From the NCBI RefSeq assembly GCF_965221685.1, contig NZ_OZ244907.1: 64,000 bases of DNA. One strand, 5' to 3'. This DNA comes from Palauibacter sp022826685 (GTDB taxonomy: Bacteria; Gemmatimonadota; Gemmatimonadetes; Palauibacterales; Palauibacteraceae). Below the pieces are notes generated by a model. It was given only the letters and a program-made list of their open reading frames with translations. It was not told the DNA's origin and did no database searches. This document shows, one piece after another, positions 52,623 through 61,700 of the stretch; position 1 is the first letter of the stretch; each line of letters begins with the position of its first letter. A program made the position numbers and the translations under genes.

Positions 52623-52925
52623 CTATTCCGGCTGGAGGAACCAGCGATCCAGCATCAGATCGTGGTAGGCGGTGAGGTGGGCGCCGTTCTCGAGCAGGAT
52701 CGAGAAGTAGACGCGCGAGATCGGTTCCCTCCACCACTCGTCGTCGATCCGCCACTGGTCGAACACGTCGCCGATCCGTCGCCAGCGCCCCCGGATCTCG
52801 AGGCTCACGGGCACCCCGGCGCCGCCGAGCCGGACCCGCACCGGCCGCGGGCGGTTGAGCGGACGCAGCTTCCCCGCAGGCGGCTTCGGCCTCCGCGATC
52901 TCGGTGTCACGCCGGGTTTCGCCAC
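52623..52925 (-). CDS. DUF6504 family small protein of the ImuB-DnaE2 cassette
   Basis: 100 residues. The first 40 are basic and Pro-rich, and the domain (about 40-100) has VSLEIRGRWRRIGDVFDQWRID, WWREPISRVYFSIL, a short turn and LMLDRWFLQPE. This is the pattern of DUF6504, a small beta protein encoded between imuB and dnaE2 in actinobacteria and other phyla. A role in the mutasome is suggested by context only. GTG 52925 (or GTG 52910) lacks a strong ribosome site. The start overlaps a degenerate copy of the dispersed repeat. Confidence 0.75.
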   Translation of the reverse strand: MAKPGVTPRSRRPKPPAGKLRPLNRPRPVRVRLGGAGVPVSLEIRGRWRRIGDVFDQWRIDDEWWREPISRVYFSILLENGAHLTAYHDLMLDRWFLQPE

Positions 52926-52955
52926 GGGCCACCAGCTTCTGCCACGGCTGCTACG
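52907..52955. repeat. dispersed repeat, degenerate copy C
   Basis: On the minus strand, starting at the imuB stop TAG: CAGCCGTGGCAGAAGC, followed by GGCCCGTGGCGAAACCC. Both halves resemble the repeat core GGCCCGTGGCAAAACCC of copies A and B. Confidence 0.45.
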
Positions 52956-54216
52956 CGATTTCCATGAGCGCGTGCCGGCGCTCGGGGAGCCGTGAGTTGG
53001 GCTCGAGTTCGAGCACCCGGTACAGCGCGGCGGCGCCCAGTCGCAGCCGCAGCACGCGCGCCGCGCGCCGGAACGGGGGCAGCAGTTCGCCATCCTTCGT
53101 CTCCAGCGAACCGAAGGCGCGGGGCGCGCCTGCCTTCGGGTCGAAAAGCCCGGTCTGCGCGCTCGCCGGGCCGAAGCGGAAGAGTTCGAGCCGCAGCGTC
53201 TCGACCGCGCGGCGGGGCCGGTCGAGCGCGATCCGCGAGCGGAGGAACGCCCCGATCCGTGCCGGCTCGCTCGTGGGTTCCCGGGCAATCGCGCGAATGG
53301 ACCATGAGCCGCCATCCTCGAGGCTCGCCGACACCCTGAGGCCGCGGACGCTCTTGCCTCGCCGCCGCGGATGCTCGAGCGCGCGACCGATGAGCCGGTC
53401 GAGCGCGGCGTGCAGCAGTTCGAGCTGCCCGATCGGGCTCGGAAAGTCGAGCGCGACGCGAATCGGCCGGGCCGGCGCCTCCGGCCGCACACGATCGATG
53501 CGCGTCCCCTGCGCCCAGGCGAGCGCCCGGCGCCCATCGGCCCCGAACTGCGACACGAGCGCCGGCTCGGGCATGCGCACGATCCCCGCCAGCCGCTCGA
53601 CCCCGAGCCGCTTCAGCCGCTCGACCATGCGCGGCGACACCGGCAGCACATCGACCGGCTGCAGGGCCAGAAACGCGGCGAGGTCGGCCGGCCCCACGCA
53701 GACGGCCGCGCCCGGCCGCCCGGAGCCCGCCGACCGGGCAGACTCCGCAGACCGCGCCGCGACCCAAGCCGCGAACTTCCCCGGCGCGCAGCCGATCCGG
53801 GCGCCCGCTGCGAGCCACGGCGACAGCGCCTCGAGCCTCGCCCGGAGCCCCGCAATCTGACGCTCCGGCGGGCCGTACAGGCGTTCGAGTCCGTCGACCC
53901 CCACGAACATCCGGCCCCGCTCGGCCGAGCACTCAACGACCGGACTCCAGCCGCGGAGGACTTCCGCGATCCGGTCGCGCGCCGCGTCGTGGAAATCCGG
54001 ATCCGGCTCGCAGAGGACGAGCGAGGGACAGAGCGCGATCGCTTGCGAGACGATCATCCCCGGCTCGACTCCGAAGGAGGCCGCGAACGCGCACCCCATC
54101 TCGATGCGGCGGCGGTCCCCCACCGTCGGCAGCGCGAGCGGCAGGTCCGCGAGCGACGGCGTCCGGACCCGCTCCAGTTCCAGTTCGAACCCCGGCCACC
54201 AGAGGCAGAGCGCCAT
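52951..54216 (-). CDS. imuB: ImuB, inactive Y-family polymerase-like mutasome protein
   Basis: 421 residues. Y-family fold: MALCLWWPGFELELERV at the N-terminus, CAFAASFGVEPGMIVSQAIALCPSL, FVGVDGLERLYGPP, APGKFAAWVAARS and LGVERLAGIVRMPEPAL. The acidic residues that make DinB active are missing (no DxD at the start; SAERGRMF replaces the SIDE motif), as expected for ImuB, which bridges the sliding clamp to DnaE2. An additional 24 bases back, ATG 54240 is an alternative start. Classical cassettes also carry ImuA; none is seen here. Confidence 0.9.
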   Translation of the reverse strand: MALCLWWPGFELELERVRTPSLADLPLALPTVGDRRRIEMGCAFAASFGVEPGMIVSQAIALCPSLVLCEPDPDFHDAARDRIAEVLRGWSPVVECSAERGRMFVGVDGLERLYGPPERQIAGLRARLEALSPWLAAGARIGCAPGKFAAWVAARSAESARSAGSGRPGAAVCVGPADLAAFLALQPVDVLPVSPRMVERLKRLGVERLAGIVRMPEPALVSQFGADGRRALAWAQGTRIDRVRPEAPARPIRVALDFPSPIGQLELLHAALDRLIGRALEHPRRRGKSVRGLRVSASLEDGGSWSIRAIAREPTSEPARIGAFLRSRIALDRPRRAVETLRLELFRFGPASAQTGLFDPKAGAPRAFGSLETKDGELLPPFRRAARVLRLRLGAAALYRVLELEPNSRLPERRHALMEIA

Positions 54217-54257
54217 CCGGCTCCCGCGACCTGCGTCCATGTGATTCTTCCAAACCC

Positions 54258-54279
54258 AAAAAACCGAAGAAAAACCGAA
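54258..54279. promoter_or_regulatory. 11-bp tandem repeat upstream of imuB, candidate operator
   Basis: AAAAAACCGAA (54258-54268) and GAAAAACCGAA (54269-54279) are adjacent, ten of eleven bases identical. On the imuB strand this reads TTCGGTTTTTC-TTCGGTTTTTT. Spacing equals one helical turn, like the direct-repeat LexA box (GTTC-N7-GTTC) of alphaproteobacteria. It lies 42-63 bp upstream of imuB. Confidence 0.4.
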
Positions 54280-54336
54280 TATCGGGCCGGCTAACCTAGT
54301 GGGTCAGGGAAGAAATGCAAGAGAACAGCAGCCGCG

Positions 54337-56613
54337 TCAGCCGCCGAGCGCGACCCGGGCCACGCGGGCGGGACCGAAGGATTCGTCGGCGAACTCCCAC
54401 GTCGCGAGCGCGCCATGCAGATGCTCCCCGGCACGCGCGACATCTCCTCGTGCCCGCAGAATCAGCGCCAGCTCCAAATGCGCCTGCGGATCGGCCGGAC
54501 TGATGCGGAGCGCTTCCTTCAACTCCGATTCCGCTTCCTCCAGGCGACCCGCCTTCCTCAGCGCGGCGCCGGTCTGTCCGTGGAGGCTGAGATGGGAATC
54601 CAGCGCCATCGCCTCGCGGTAGTTTCGGACGGCGGACTGGTAGTCTCCGGCGAGTTCGTCGATCCGCCCGAGGTTCCGGATCAGGGCGGGGAGGAGCGAG
54701 CCGAACTCGTTCGCATTGACCGCCCGCACCGCACGTTGGTATGCAGCGCGAGCCGCTTCTTCGTCCTCCGCCGCCAGGGCGGCGTGGATCTCCCAGAGGG
54801 GGACGAGACAGTCGCTCAACGGCGGCCGGAGTTGTTCTTTCGGGGTTTCGAACAGGGCGCTGGCGTCATCGCGCCCCGCATTGTAGAAGAATTGGATATC
54901 GTCGAACTGCCGCTGCGCGATCTCGAACGGAGTCATGAAGGTGGAGACCTCGGCAAGCCAGGCGTTCGACGCTCGAACCGCACTTTCCGTCTCCCCGCGG
55001 AACACGTGGTATTCCTTGAGGCCATCCAGAGCATCCGCTCTCTGCGCCGGTGAGCGCGCCAGCGCCAGCGCTCGCTCATGGCCGGCCAGGGCGTCCTCGA
55101 ATCGTCCGATGCTTGCGTCGAGCGACGCGAGCGCGGTTACCGGCTCCGGACGTAGCGGCGCCATGCCGATGGCAATCTCAAGCTGCTTGCGGGCACCTTC
55201 GTGCTCGCCCCGACGCCGGAGGATGTCCGCCAGACGCACACGACCGGAGGGGTCATCCGGAGACCGCTCCACATACTCGGTCTGAACCGCCAGCGCCTTG
55301 TCGTCGTCACCCAGCCTTCCGTGCGCCTCCGCGATCCGGCTCAGGATAAGGTGATTCTTCGGATTCAGCCGATACAGCGTCTCCAGCGTGCGCAGCAGCC
55401 CCCACCAATCCCCCCTCGTTTCCTGCGCCCGGGCATGGGGGCGGAGCGCAACCAGATCCCAGGGATGACGCTCGACCCAAAGATCCAGCACCGACCACGC
55501 CTTCGTCATCTGCCCCGTCATGAAATAGTAACCGGACCTGATCTTGAAGCGGACGCGTTCCGGCACTCGGTAGAGGTGGTTGAGCGCCGCCCGCATGGGG
55601 CCGACGGCCTCCTCGATCTGGTTGTTCGCCGCAAGTGCCTGCGAGAGCGTGTACTGCGCCAGCGCGAACGTCGGATCGAGCGAGGTCGCGGCCTCCAGCC
55701 GGGAGATCGAACCTTCGAAATCCTCGGCGATCATGCTCTCGAAGCCCCGTCCGAACTCCTCCCAGGCCGCGCCGTTCGCCGTCAGCAATTCGCGAACGGG
55801 AACATCTTCGACCGTCTCCCGGGCGGGGATCTCCAGAGCATCCCTGACCGCCTCCGACATCTCGTCCACCAGAGCAAGCAGGTCCGGCCCCTCGTGAACG
55901 TTCTCGCTCACCCGCGAGCCGCTCCCGGTCTCGAAAAGGATCCATTTCACTCGATACCGGTCACCGATCCTGTGGATCTCTCCGCCAGCGAAGAACGCTG
56001 CGTAAAGCTCCTTGGAGACCTCGCGTTTAAGCGGCAGCGGCAGATCGCGCAGGTCGGCCGGACGGTGCTCCGAAAAACGCCTGCTGAAGACCCCGAAACC
56101 GACGAGATCGACGAAGTCGTCCCGCACCAGATCCATCTCGAGTGCGAGTGGAGCCGCGTATCTGGCCCAGGTGTCGTCTTCCTCCAGCCCGGCCCCGGCA
56201 TCGAAGGGGAAGAGCACGACTCGCTTTCGGAATTCCGGCTTGACCACAACGCGCCCGACGGTCTCCCCGTTTTCCGTCTCGACCGACACGGGCATCGTCG
56301 CAACCCCGAGGTCGGCGCCGCCGAAGCCGGCCACCAGAATCGCCCCCAGAATCGCGAGGTTCAGCGGGATCCCGATCTTCTCCGCCACCGGTACATCGTC
56401 CCGACCCGGCCGGCCGTGAAACCAGGCCAGCATGAAAACGCTCGGAACCAGCGTGAGCACCGCGGTCAGCGCTACCCGCGTCCAGTGAGGGGAGAGGAGA
56501 AACTCGTCAACCGCGAACGCGACGAACTCGACGAAGCCCCACGACGCACCGGCGTAGATGGCGAGCACCTGGGGAACGCGGCGCTCGATGAGGCCCCTGA
56601 GTTTACCCGTCAT
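54337..56613 (-). CDS. membrane-anchored TPR protein with TolB-like N-domain
   Basis: 758 residues. Three hydrophobic segments (about 14-100) anchor a periplasmic or cytoplasmic part containing a TolB/FlgO-like fold (VVLFPFDAGAGLEEDDTWARY, GDRYRVKWILFETGSG), followed by about ten TPR-like helical pairs (for example TFALAQYTLSQALAANNQIEEA, RVRLADILRRRGEHEGARKQLE, RGDVARAGEHLHGALA). Similar architectures in Gemmatimonadota and Bacteroidetes occur on kinase or adenylate-cyclase proteins; no catalytic domain is present. Function unknown. ATG 56613 was chosen as the natural N-terminus before the hydrophobic segment; GTG 56631 is possible. Confidence 0.8.
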   Translation of the reverse strand: MTGKLRGLIERRVPQVLAIYAGASWGFVEFVAFAVDEFLLSPHWTRVALTAVLTLVPSVFMLAWFHGRPGRDDVPVAEKIGIPLNLAILGAILVAGFGGADLGVATMPVSVETENGETVGRVVVKPEFRKRVVLFPFDAGAGLEEDDTWARYAAPLALEMDLVRDDFVDLVGFGVFSRRFSEHRPADLRDLPLPLKREVSKELYAAFFAGGEIHRIGDRYRVKWILFETGSGSRVSENVHEGPDLLALVDEMSEAVRDALEIPARETVEDVPVRELLTANGAAWEEFGRGFESMIAEDFEGSISRLEAATSLDPTFALAQYTLSQALAANNQIEEAVGPMRAALNHLYRVPERVRFKIRSGYYFMTGQMTKAWSVLDLWVERHPWDLVALRPHARAQETRGDWWGLLRTLETLYRLNPKNHLILSRIAEAHGRLGDDDKALAVQTEYVERSPDDPSGRVRLADILRRRGEHEGARKQLEIAIGMAPLRPEPVTALASLDASIGRFEDALAGHERALALARSPAQRADALDGLKEYHVFRGETESAVRASNAWLAEVSTFMTPFEIAQRQFDDIQFFYNAGRDDASALFETPKEQLRPPLSDCLVPLWEIHAALAAEDEEAARAAYQRAVRAVNANEFGSLLPALIRNLGRIDELAGDYQSAVRNYREAMALDSHLSLHGQTGAALRKAGRLEEAESELKEALRISPADPQAHLELALILRARGDVARAGEHLHGALATWEFADESFGPARVARVALGG

Positions 56614-56748
56614 ATGGCTGTCGTCCGGCACATGTGCGCGCGCTGGTCGATCTTTATCCTTCAGATGGTACGTCCCCGCGGATGGTTGGCCCGAAGCTGG
56701 AGCACGCAAGCTCGTACAAGGCCTCCGTCCCGAGAGGCTGAGACGGCC

Positions 56749-56770
56749 ATTACGCTTAACACAACGTAAT
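56749..56770. promoter_or_regulatory. ATTACG-N10-CGTAAT inverted repeat
   Basis: A perfect 6-bp dyad (56749-56754 and 56765-56770) with a 10-base AT-rich spacer, between the divergent TPR-protein and DoxX genes. Typical size and position for a dimeric regulator. Confidence 0.35.
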
Positions 56771-56851
56771 CGTCGTTCGCGTCACATGCATCGTATCGGC
56801 TGAACGCCCGGATGCGTCGCAGGCCATGCCGACTCCGGGTACTTTCGACTC

Positions 56852-57307
56852 ATGAACCGGGAGTCCGACACGGGAGACGCGTTCGCGCCGAGGAGCTGGG
56901 CCGCGTTCACGGCGCGGACGATCCTCGGCCTCATCTTCTTCATGGCCGGGTTCTGGAAGGTGTTCGAACTCGGGGCCGTCCAGCACGCGCGGGGCCTGTT
57001 CGTCGAAGGCTACGCCGACACGTTCCTCCCCACCTGGTCGCTGTGGGCCGCCGGGGTCGCGATCCCGTTCATCGAACTCATCTGTGGGGCGCTGATGCTG
57101 GCGGGCTGGCAGCGCAGGATCGCCGCGCTGGGGCTGGGCGGGGTCCTCATCCTCGTCACCTTCGGACACCTGCTCGCCGAACCCCTCTACGTCTTCAGCG
57201 CGCACGTGATCCCGCGCACGCTCCTGCTCGTCATCGTCCTCCTCCTGTTCGAGGACGACCGCCTCAGCCTGGACAGCTGGCTCGCGCGCCGCGCCATCCC
57301 CCGCTGA
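56852..57307 (+). CDS. DoxX-like membrane protein
   Basis: 151 residues with four hydrophobic helices. Family features: TARTILGLIFFMAGFWKVFEL, YADTFLPTW, IPFIELICGALMLAG and VFSAHVIPRTLL. DoxX/DoxD relatives have been linked to quinone or sulfur oxidation and to redox homeostasis, but most members are uncharacterised. ATG 56852 follows directly on an intergenic region containing an operator-like dyad. Confidence 0.85.
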   Translation: MNRESDTGDAFAPRSWAAFTARTILGLIFFMAGFWKVFELGAVQHARGLFVEGYADTFLPTWSLWAAGVAIPFIELICGALMLAGWQRRIAALGLGGVLILVTFGHLLAEPLYVFSAHVIPRTLLLVIVLLLFEDDRLSLDSWLARRAIPR

Positions 57308-57424
57308 CCAACCCGATCTCGCCTTGAAGAGCTTCCCTGACCCGTGCCAGCTCGTCGACAGCGCGGGGACCCAATCGCGAGTCGGCGGTTACGAAGGTTG
57401 ATGACCTTCAGCCGGAGATGGAGC

Positions 57425-58705
57425 ATGCCCGGAACCGCGCGCGCCTCGAGAAGAGTCCCGAACGCACTCCTGTCGACCACGATCGCGGGGCTGACCCTGA
57501 TCGCACCCGCCGGCGCCCAGGAGCGGCCGGGGGATACCGGCGGGATCACAACCCGGGAGACGCTGCCATCGGGCGTTGAGCGCGTTACCAACGTGGTCCC
57601 CGACGATCCGTCTCCGACGTGGACGCTCGTCGAGGAACTACGCGTCGGATCCTTCGACGGAGATGGTCACGATGTTTTCGGCGAGTTGAGGGGCCTCGTC
57701 GTGCTCCCCGACGGCGGCTTTGCCGTCCTCGACTCGCAGGCGCAGGAAGTCCGCGTCTTCGCGGCCGATGGCTCCCACCGGGCGACCTACGGAGGAGAGG
57801 GAGAAGGCCCCGGGGAACTCCGGGACGCCCACGGGCTCATGCTCGATCCGCGCGGCCGCATCTGGGTCACGGATCCGGCGAACGACCGCATGTCGGTGTT
57901 CGACCCCGATAACGGGTTCGTGGAGTCCTTCCGCTACCACTTCTCGTTCTACAGCTATATCTGGCAGGGAACCATGACGGCGGCTGGCCGCATCGTTCGT
58001 CCTACCCGATCGCGGCAGGGTTTCGAGGTGTACGACCTGAACATGGAGTTGGTGGAATCGATCTCTCCGCCCAGCGATCCCGGCAGGGGGATTACTCCCG
58101 AGGAGGCCCTGCAGCGAAGGGGACGCGGGACTCCCTCCGGCTTCGCCTGGCAGTCGCGTGACGGGCGGCGCCAGGGGTTCATGAGCGTACCCTTCTACCC
58201 CCGCGGTGTCCGGTACTACGACCGCGAGGGGATGGCCTGGGCAGGCGATCACGAAGCTGACCCGCCGGGTTATCGCATGAGACGGCAGCACCTGACTGGA
58301 GATACGACTCTGATCGTCGTCGCGCGGAAGCCTCACGTCCCCGTCACGCGGGAAGATCGTGACGCGGCGATTGAAGGAATCCGGGAACGCCTACGGGAAC
58401 GGGGTGCGGACACCGACCGCGACTGGTCGAAGATCCCGGACGTCAAGCCCGCCATCGCCAACCTCTTCACCTCGGTGGAGGGCAACATCTGGGTTCGCAC
58501 GCCCCCGGCCAACGCCAGTAGCGCCGAAGCCACCTGGGATCTCTTCTCGTCGGACGGCGCCTATGTCGGACGGGTGACCTCTCCGGAGTTGAGCCCCCTG
58601 CCGTTCCTGCCGCCCGTCGTCCAGGGCGACGAGTTCTGGGCCGTCGCGACCGACGCCTTCGATGTCCAGTACGTCGTTCGAGCGAGGATCACGCCCTCCG
58701 GCTGA
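57425..58705 (+). CDS. secreted 6-bladed beta-propeller (NHL-like) protein
   Basis: 426 residues. Signal peptide (about 1-34, ending PAGAQE) then repeated propeller blades: LRGLVVLPDGGFAVLDSQAQEVRVF, GEGEGPGELRDAHGLMLDPRGRIWVTDPAN, and a final NIWVRTPP plus WDLFSSDGAYVGRV. This 6-bladed beta-propeller family is abundant in Gemmatimonadota and Bacteroidetes; no function is known. ATG 57425 has GGAGATGGAGC upstream and gives a clean signal peptide, so it is preferred over 57344 and 57401. It is convergent with the FG-GAP gene, leaving ten bases. Confidence 0.82.
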   Translation: MPGTARASRRVPNALLSTTIAGLTLIAPAGAQERPGDTGGITTRETLPSGVERVTNVVPDDPSPTWTLVEELRVGSFDGDGHDVFGELRGLVVLPDGGFAVLDSQAQEVRVFAADGSHRATYGGEGEGPGELRDAHGLMLDPRGRIWVTDPANDRMSVFDPDNGFVESFRYHFSFYSYIWQGTMTAAGRIVRPTRSRQGFEVYDLNMELVESISPPSDPGRGITPEEALQRRGRGTPSGFAWQSRDGRRQGFMSVPFYPRGVRYYDREGMAWAGDHEADPPGYRMRRQHLTGDTTLIVVARKPHVPVTREDRDAAIEGIRERLRERGADTDRDWSKIPDVKPAIANLFTSVEGNIWVRTPPANASSAEATWDLFSSDGAYVGRVTSPELSPLPFLPPVVQGDEFWAVATDAFDVQYVVRARITPSG

Positions 58706-58715
58706 AGCGGGGAGC

Positions 58716-61700
58716 TCAGGGCGGGCCGATGGTGACCTCGCGCGCGCCGGGGGGGACTTGGACGCGCTCGACGACGCCGCCCGGCCAGCGGACCTCGATG
58801 GCGACGGGGTCGTCTGAGAGTCCCAGGACCTGAACCGGGTCGTCGTGGGAGCCGGTCCCGGACCCGGCCCTTACTTCGCGTGCGGGGCCCATGCCGTCGG
58901 CGTACGCGACGCGCAGGACGGCTCCGATTCCGTGGGGGTTCCCGGCCGGTCCCGCGAGGCGGACCCGCAGGCCTGGAGAGGTGCCAGCTCCGCGGAAGAG
59001 GCGCGCCGCGCCGCCGTTGATCCCGAGCACGAAATCGAGGCGGCCGTCGCCGTCGATGTCCGCGGCCGCGGCGCCGCGCTGGTCGCCGTAGGCGGCGACC
59101 CCGGACTCCTGCCCCGAGACCGGGCGGAACCCGCCGCGCCCATCGCCCGCGAGCCACAGCCCGCGGCCGGCGTCGTAGCGCGGCGTGTCCTCGTCCGTGG
59201 CGAAGAAGTTCTGGGAGAGGAACAGGTCCTCGCGGCCGTCTCCGTTCGCGTCCGCCACCAGAACTCCGAGCGAAGGAGCTCGCTGCGCCTCGCGCGGCAG
59301 CGGCGCCGCCTCGATGCGGTCGCCCCGGTTCAGGAACACCGTGTGCCGCAGTTCCGCCGCCTCCAGCCGACCCTCCGGCCACGCGCCCAGCGCCTCGCCG
59401 ACGTCCGCCTCGGCGTAGGCCGCGCGCGTCGGCATGCGCGCGCCGACGGGCTGGATGTATTCGGCGAGGCGGCCCAGCGCGGCCAGCGGCGCCACGGCGC
59501 CGAGGCGTTCGTCCCGCTGAGCCTCCACGAGGTCGAGGGTGCCGTTGCGGTCCACGTCGCCGAAATGGAGTTCGAGCGGGGCCCCGGGCGTCGGGCGGTA
59601 CTCGGTGTTGTCTCCCCACGAGACCGCCACCAGGTCCGGACGCCCGTCCCCGTCGAAGTCGCCCGCGGACACGCCGTTCCAGCGCCCGACGTGCGCGGAC
59701 AGGCCGACCGCCTCCGTGACGTCCGAGAAGCGCCCCCGGTCGTTCCGCAGCAGCCGGACGGGGCCCCACTCGACGGAGAGCGCGAGGTCGAGGTCGCCGT
59801 CCGCGTCGTAGTCCGTGAACACGGCGCCGGTCACCATGCCGAGTCGCTTGAAGACCGCCGCGTCCCGCGGGTCCTCCTCGAAGCCGCCGCCCGGACGGCC
59901 CCGGAAGAGCCGGGAGGGCCCGGAGAGCGGGTAGCCGCCCGGCATGACCCGCGAGCCGGCGAAGAGGTCGAGCCGGCCGTCGAGGTCGTAGTCCGCGACG
60001 GCCAGCGGGCCCACCGACCCCGATGTCCCAGGCGCGACGCCGCGGTTGACCGGCGTCACCGCCACGCCCGCCATGGCGCCCGCAGGCCACGCCGCCGACA
60101 CGACGGCCGGCACCTGCGTCACCTCCGCCGGCGGCGCCTCGTAGCTCGACAGCCCGAGCAGCACCCTGGCCGTGTCCGCCGCCGGGAGCGGGATCACGGC
60201 GGCCTGGTCGACGGGCGCTCGCGGTCCGGCCAGCGTCACGCGGACCAGCGCCCCCCCGTCGTTCCGGAACAGCACCGGCGCCGCGTTCGCCCCGGAACTC
60301 ATGAGCAGGTCGGGATCCCCATCGTCGTCCAGATCGTGCCACGCCACGCTCGGCCCCATCCGCGACAGCCGCAGGGGGAGGAGCGGCTGCCGCGTCGCCT
60401 CGGCGAACGGCGGCTCGTCGTGGATCGGCCCGAAGCTCTCGTCGAGTTCGAACCACGGCCCGGACGCGGGATCAGGTGTCGGCGCAGGCGTCCCGCCCAC
60501 CGATGCCTCCGCCTCGAACACTTCGTACAGCCGGTTCGGGCCCTCGACGTGCACCACCGCCCGGCCTCCGCCACGCCACTCCACACCCAGCGTGCTTTCG
60601 GCGGCGTCCCCCATCGCGAACGAGACGATCGCCTCCGAACCCGAGAGATATCCGCCGCCGGCCGCGACCTCCTTCGTCTGGCGCGGCAGACCCTCGACCT
60701 TGAGCCACACCATGGCCCCGACGCCGGCCGTATTGGGCGCCTCCCCACGGAGGCGGACGGCGAGCCGGGGCGCCGCGGCGTCGTTGCGCAGCAGCAGCGC
60801 CGGGCTGTCCATCCGGTTCACGACCGCGTCCAGATCCCCGTCCCCGTCGAAGTCCGCCAGCGCCGCGCCGTGCGACACGTCCGGCTCCGGCGCCACGCCC
60901 CACGCCCGTCCCACCTCCTCGAATCCGGTCCCGCCCAGGTTCCGGAAGGCCACGTTGTGCAATGGCAGCGGACGGTACAGGAGGGTCGACTCGCGCTCGC
61001 CGGAGAGCCCGGCCTCCCGGATCGAGATCTGTGTGTCCGCGTCCATGAGGTCCCGGATGTGGCCGTTCGGAATGATGAGGTCTTCGAATCCGTCCAGGTC
61101 CACGTCGAGGAAGAGCGCCGACCACGACCACCCGGACGCCTCGACCCCCGCCTGGCGCCCGATCTCCGCCCACGTGCCGTCCCCGCGGCTGGCGAGCAGC
61201 GTGTTGCGGTTCACCTGCTGCGCCCCGGCCGCCTCGCCGGGCGGCGTGTGCTCCACGCGCGACACCGGATCCTGCGTTTTCCGTGAGCGCGAGTCGCGGG
61301 CCAGCATGTCGAGCACGAAGACGTCCGCGTCGCCGTCCCGGTCGACGTCGGAGAAGTCCACCGCCATGGAGGAGGCGCTCGTCGTGGGAAGCGCGTGGGG
61401 CGGCGGCAGGTGGAAGGTGCCGTCCCCCCGGTTGATCCACAGCCGGTCGGGACTGTGCAGGTCGTTCGCCACATAGAGGTCCGGGTCCCCATCCGCATCC
61501 AGATCCCCGAAGCGGGCCGCGAGTCCCCACTCGGTCGGAGCCGTCTCCAGCGGCGTGCCGTCGGCATCGATGAAGGCGCCGGAGGAGAAAGAGACGTGCC
61601 GAAAGCCGACGCCGTCTTCTCCGTCGCCCCCGTTGAACTCGTTCAGGTAGAGTTCGTCGGCCTCCCCCCTTTCGAGCCGCACGACGCCGTCCGCCCGCCA

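Noticed and set aside
49438..52932. A 1164-codon open frame on the minus strand beside dnaE2
   Set aside because: A frame-shifted shadow of dnaE2, rich in Arg and Gly, with no domain structure.
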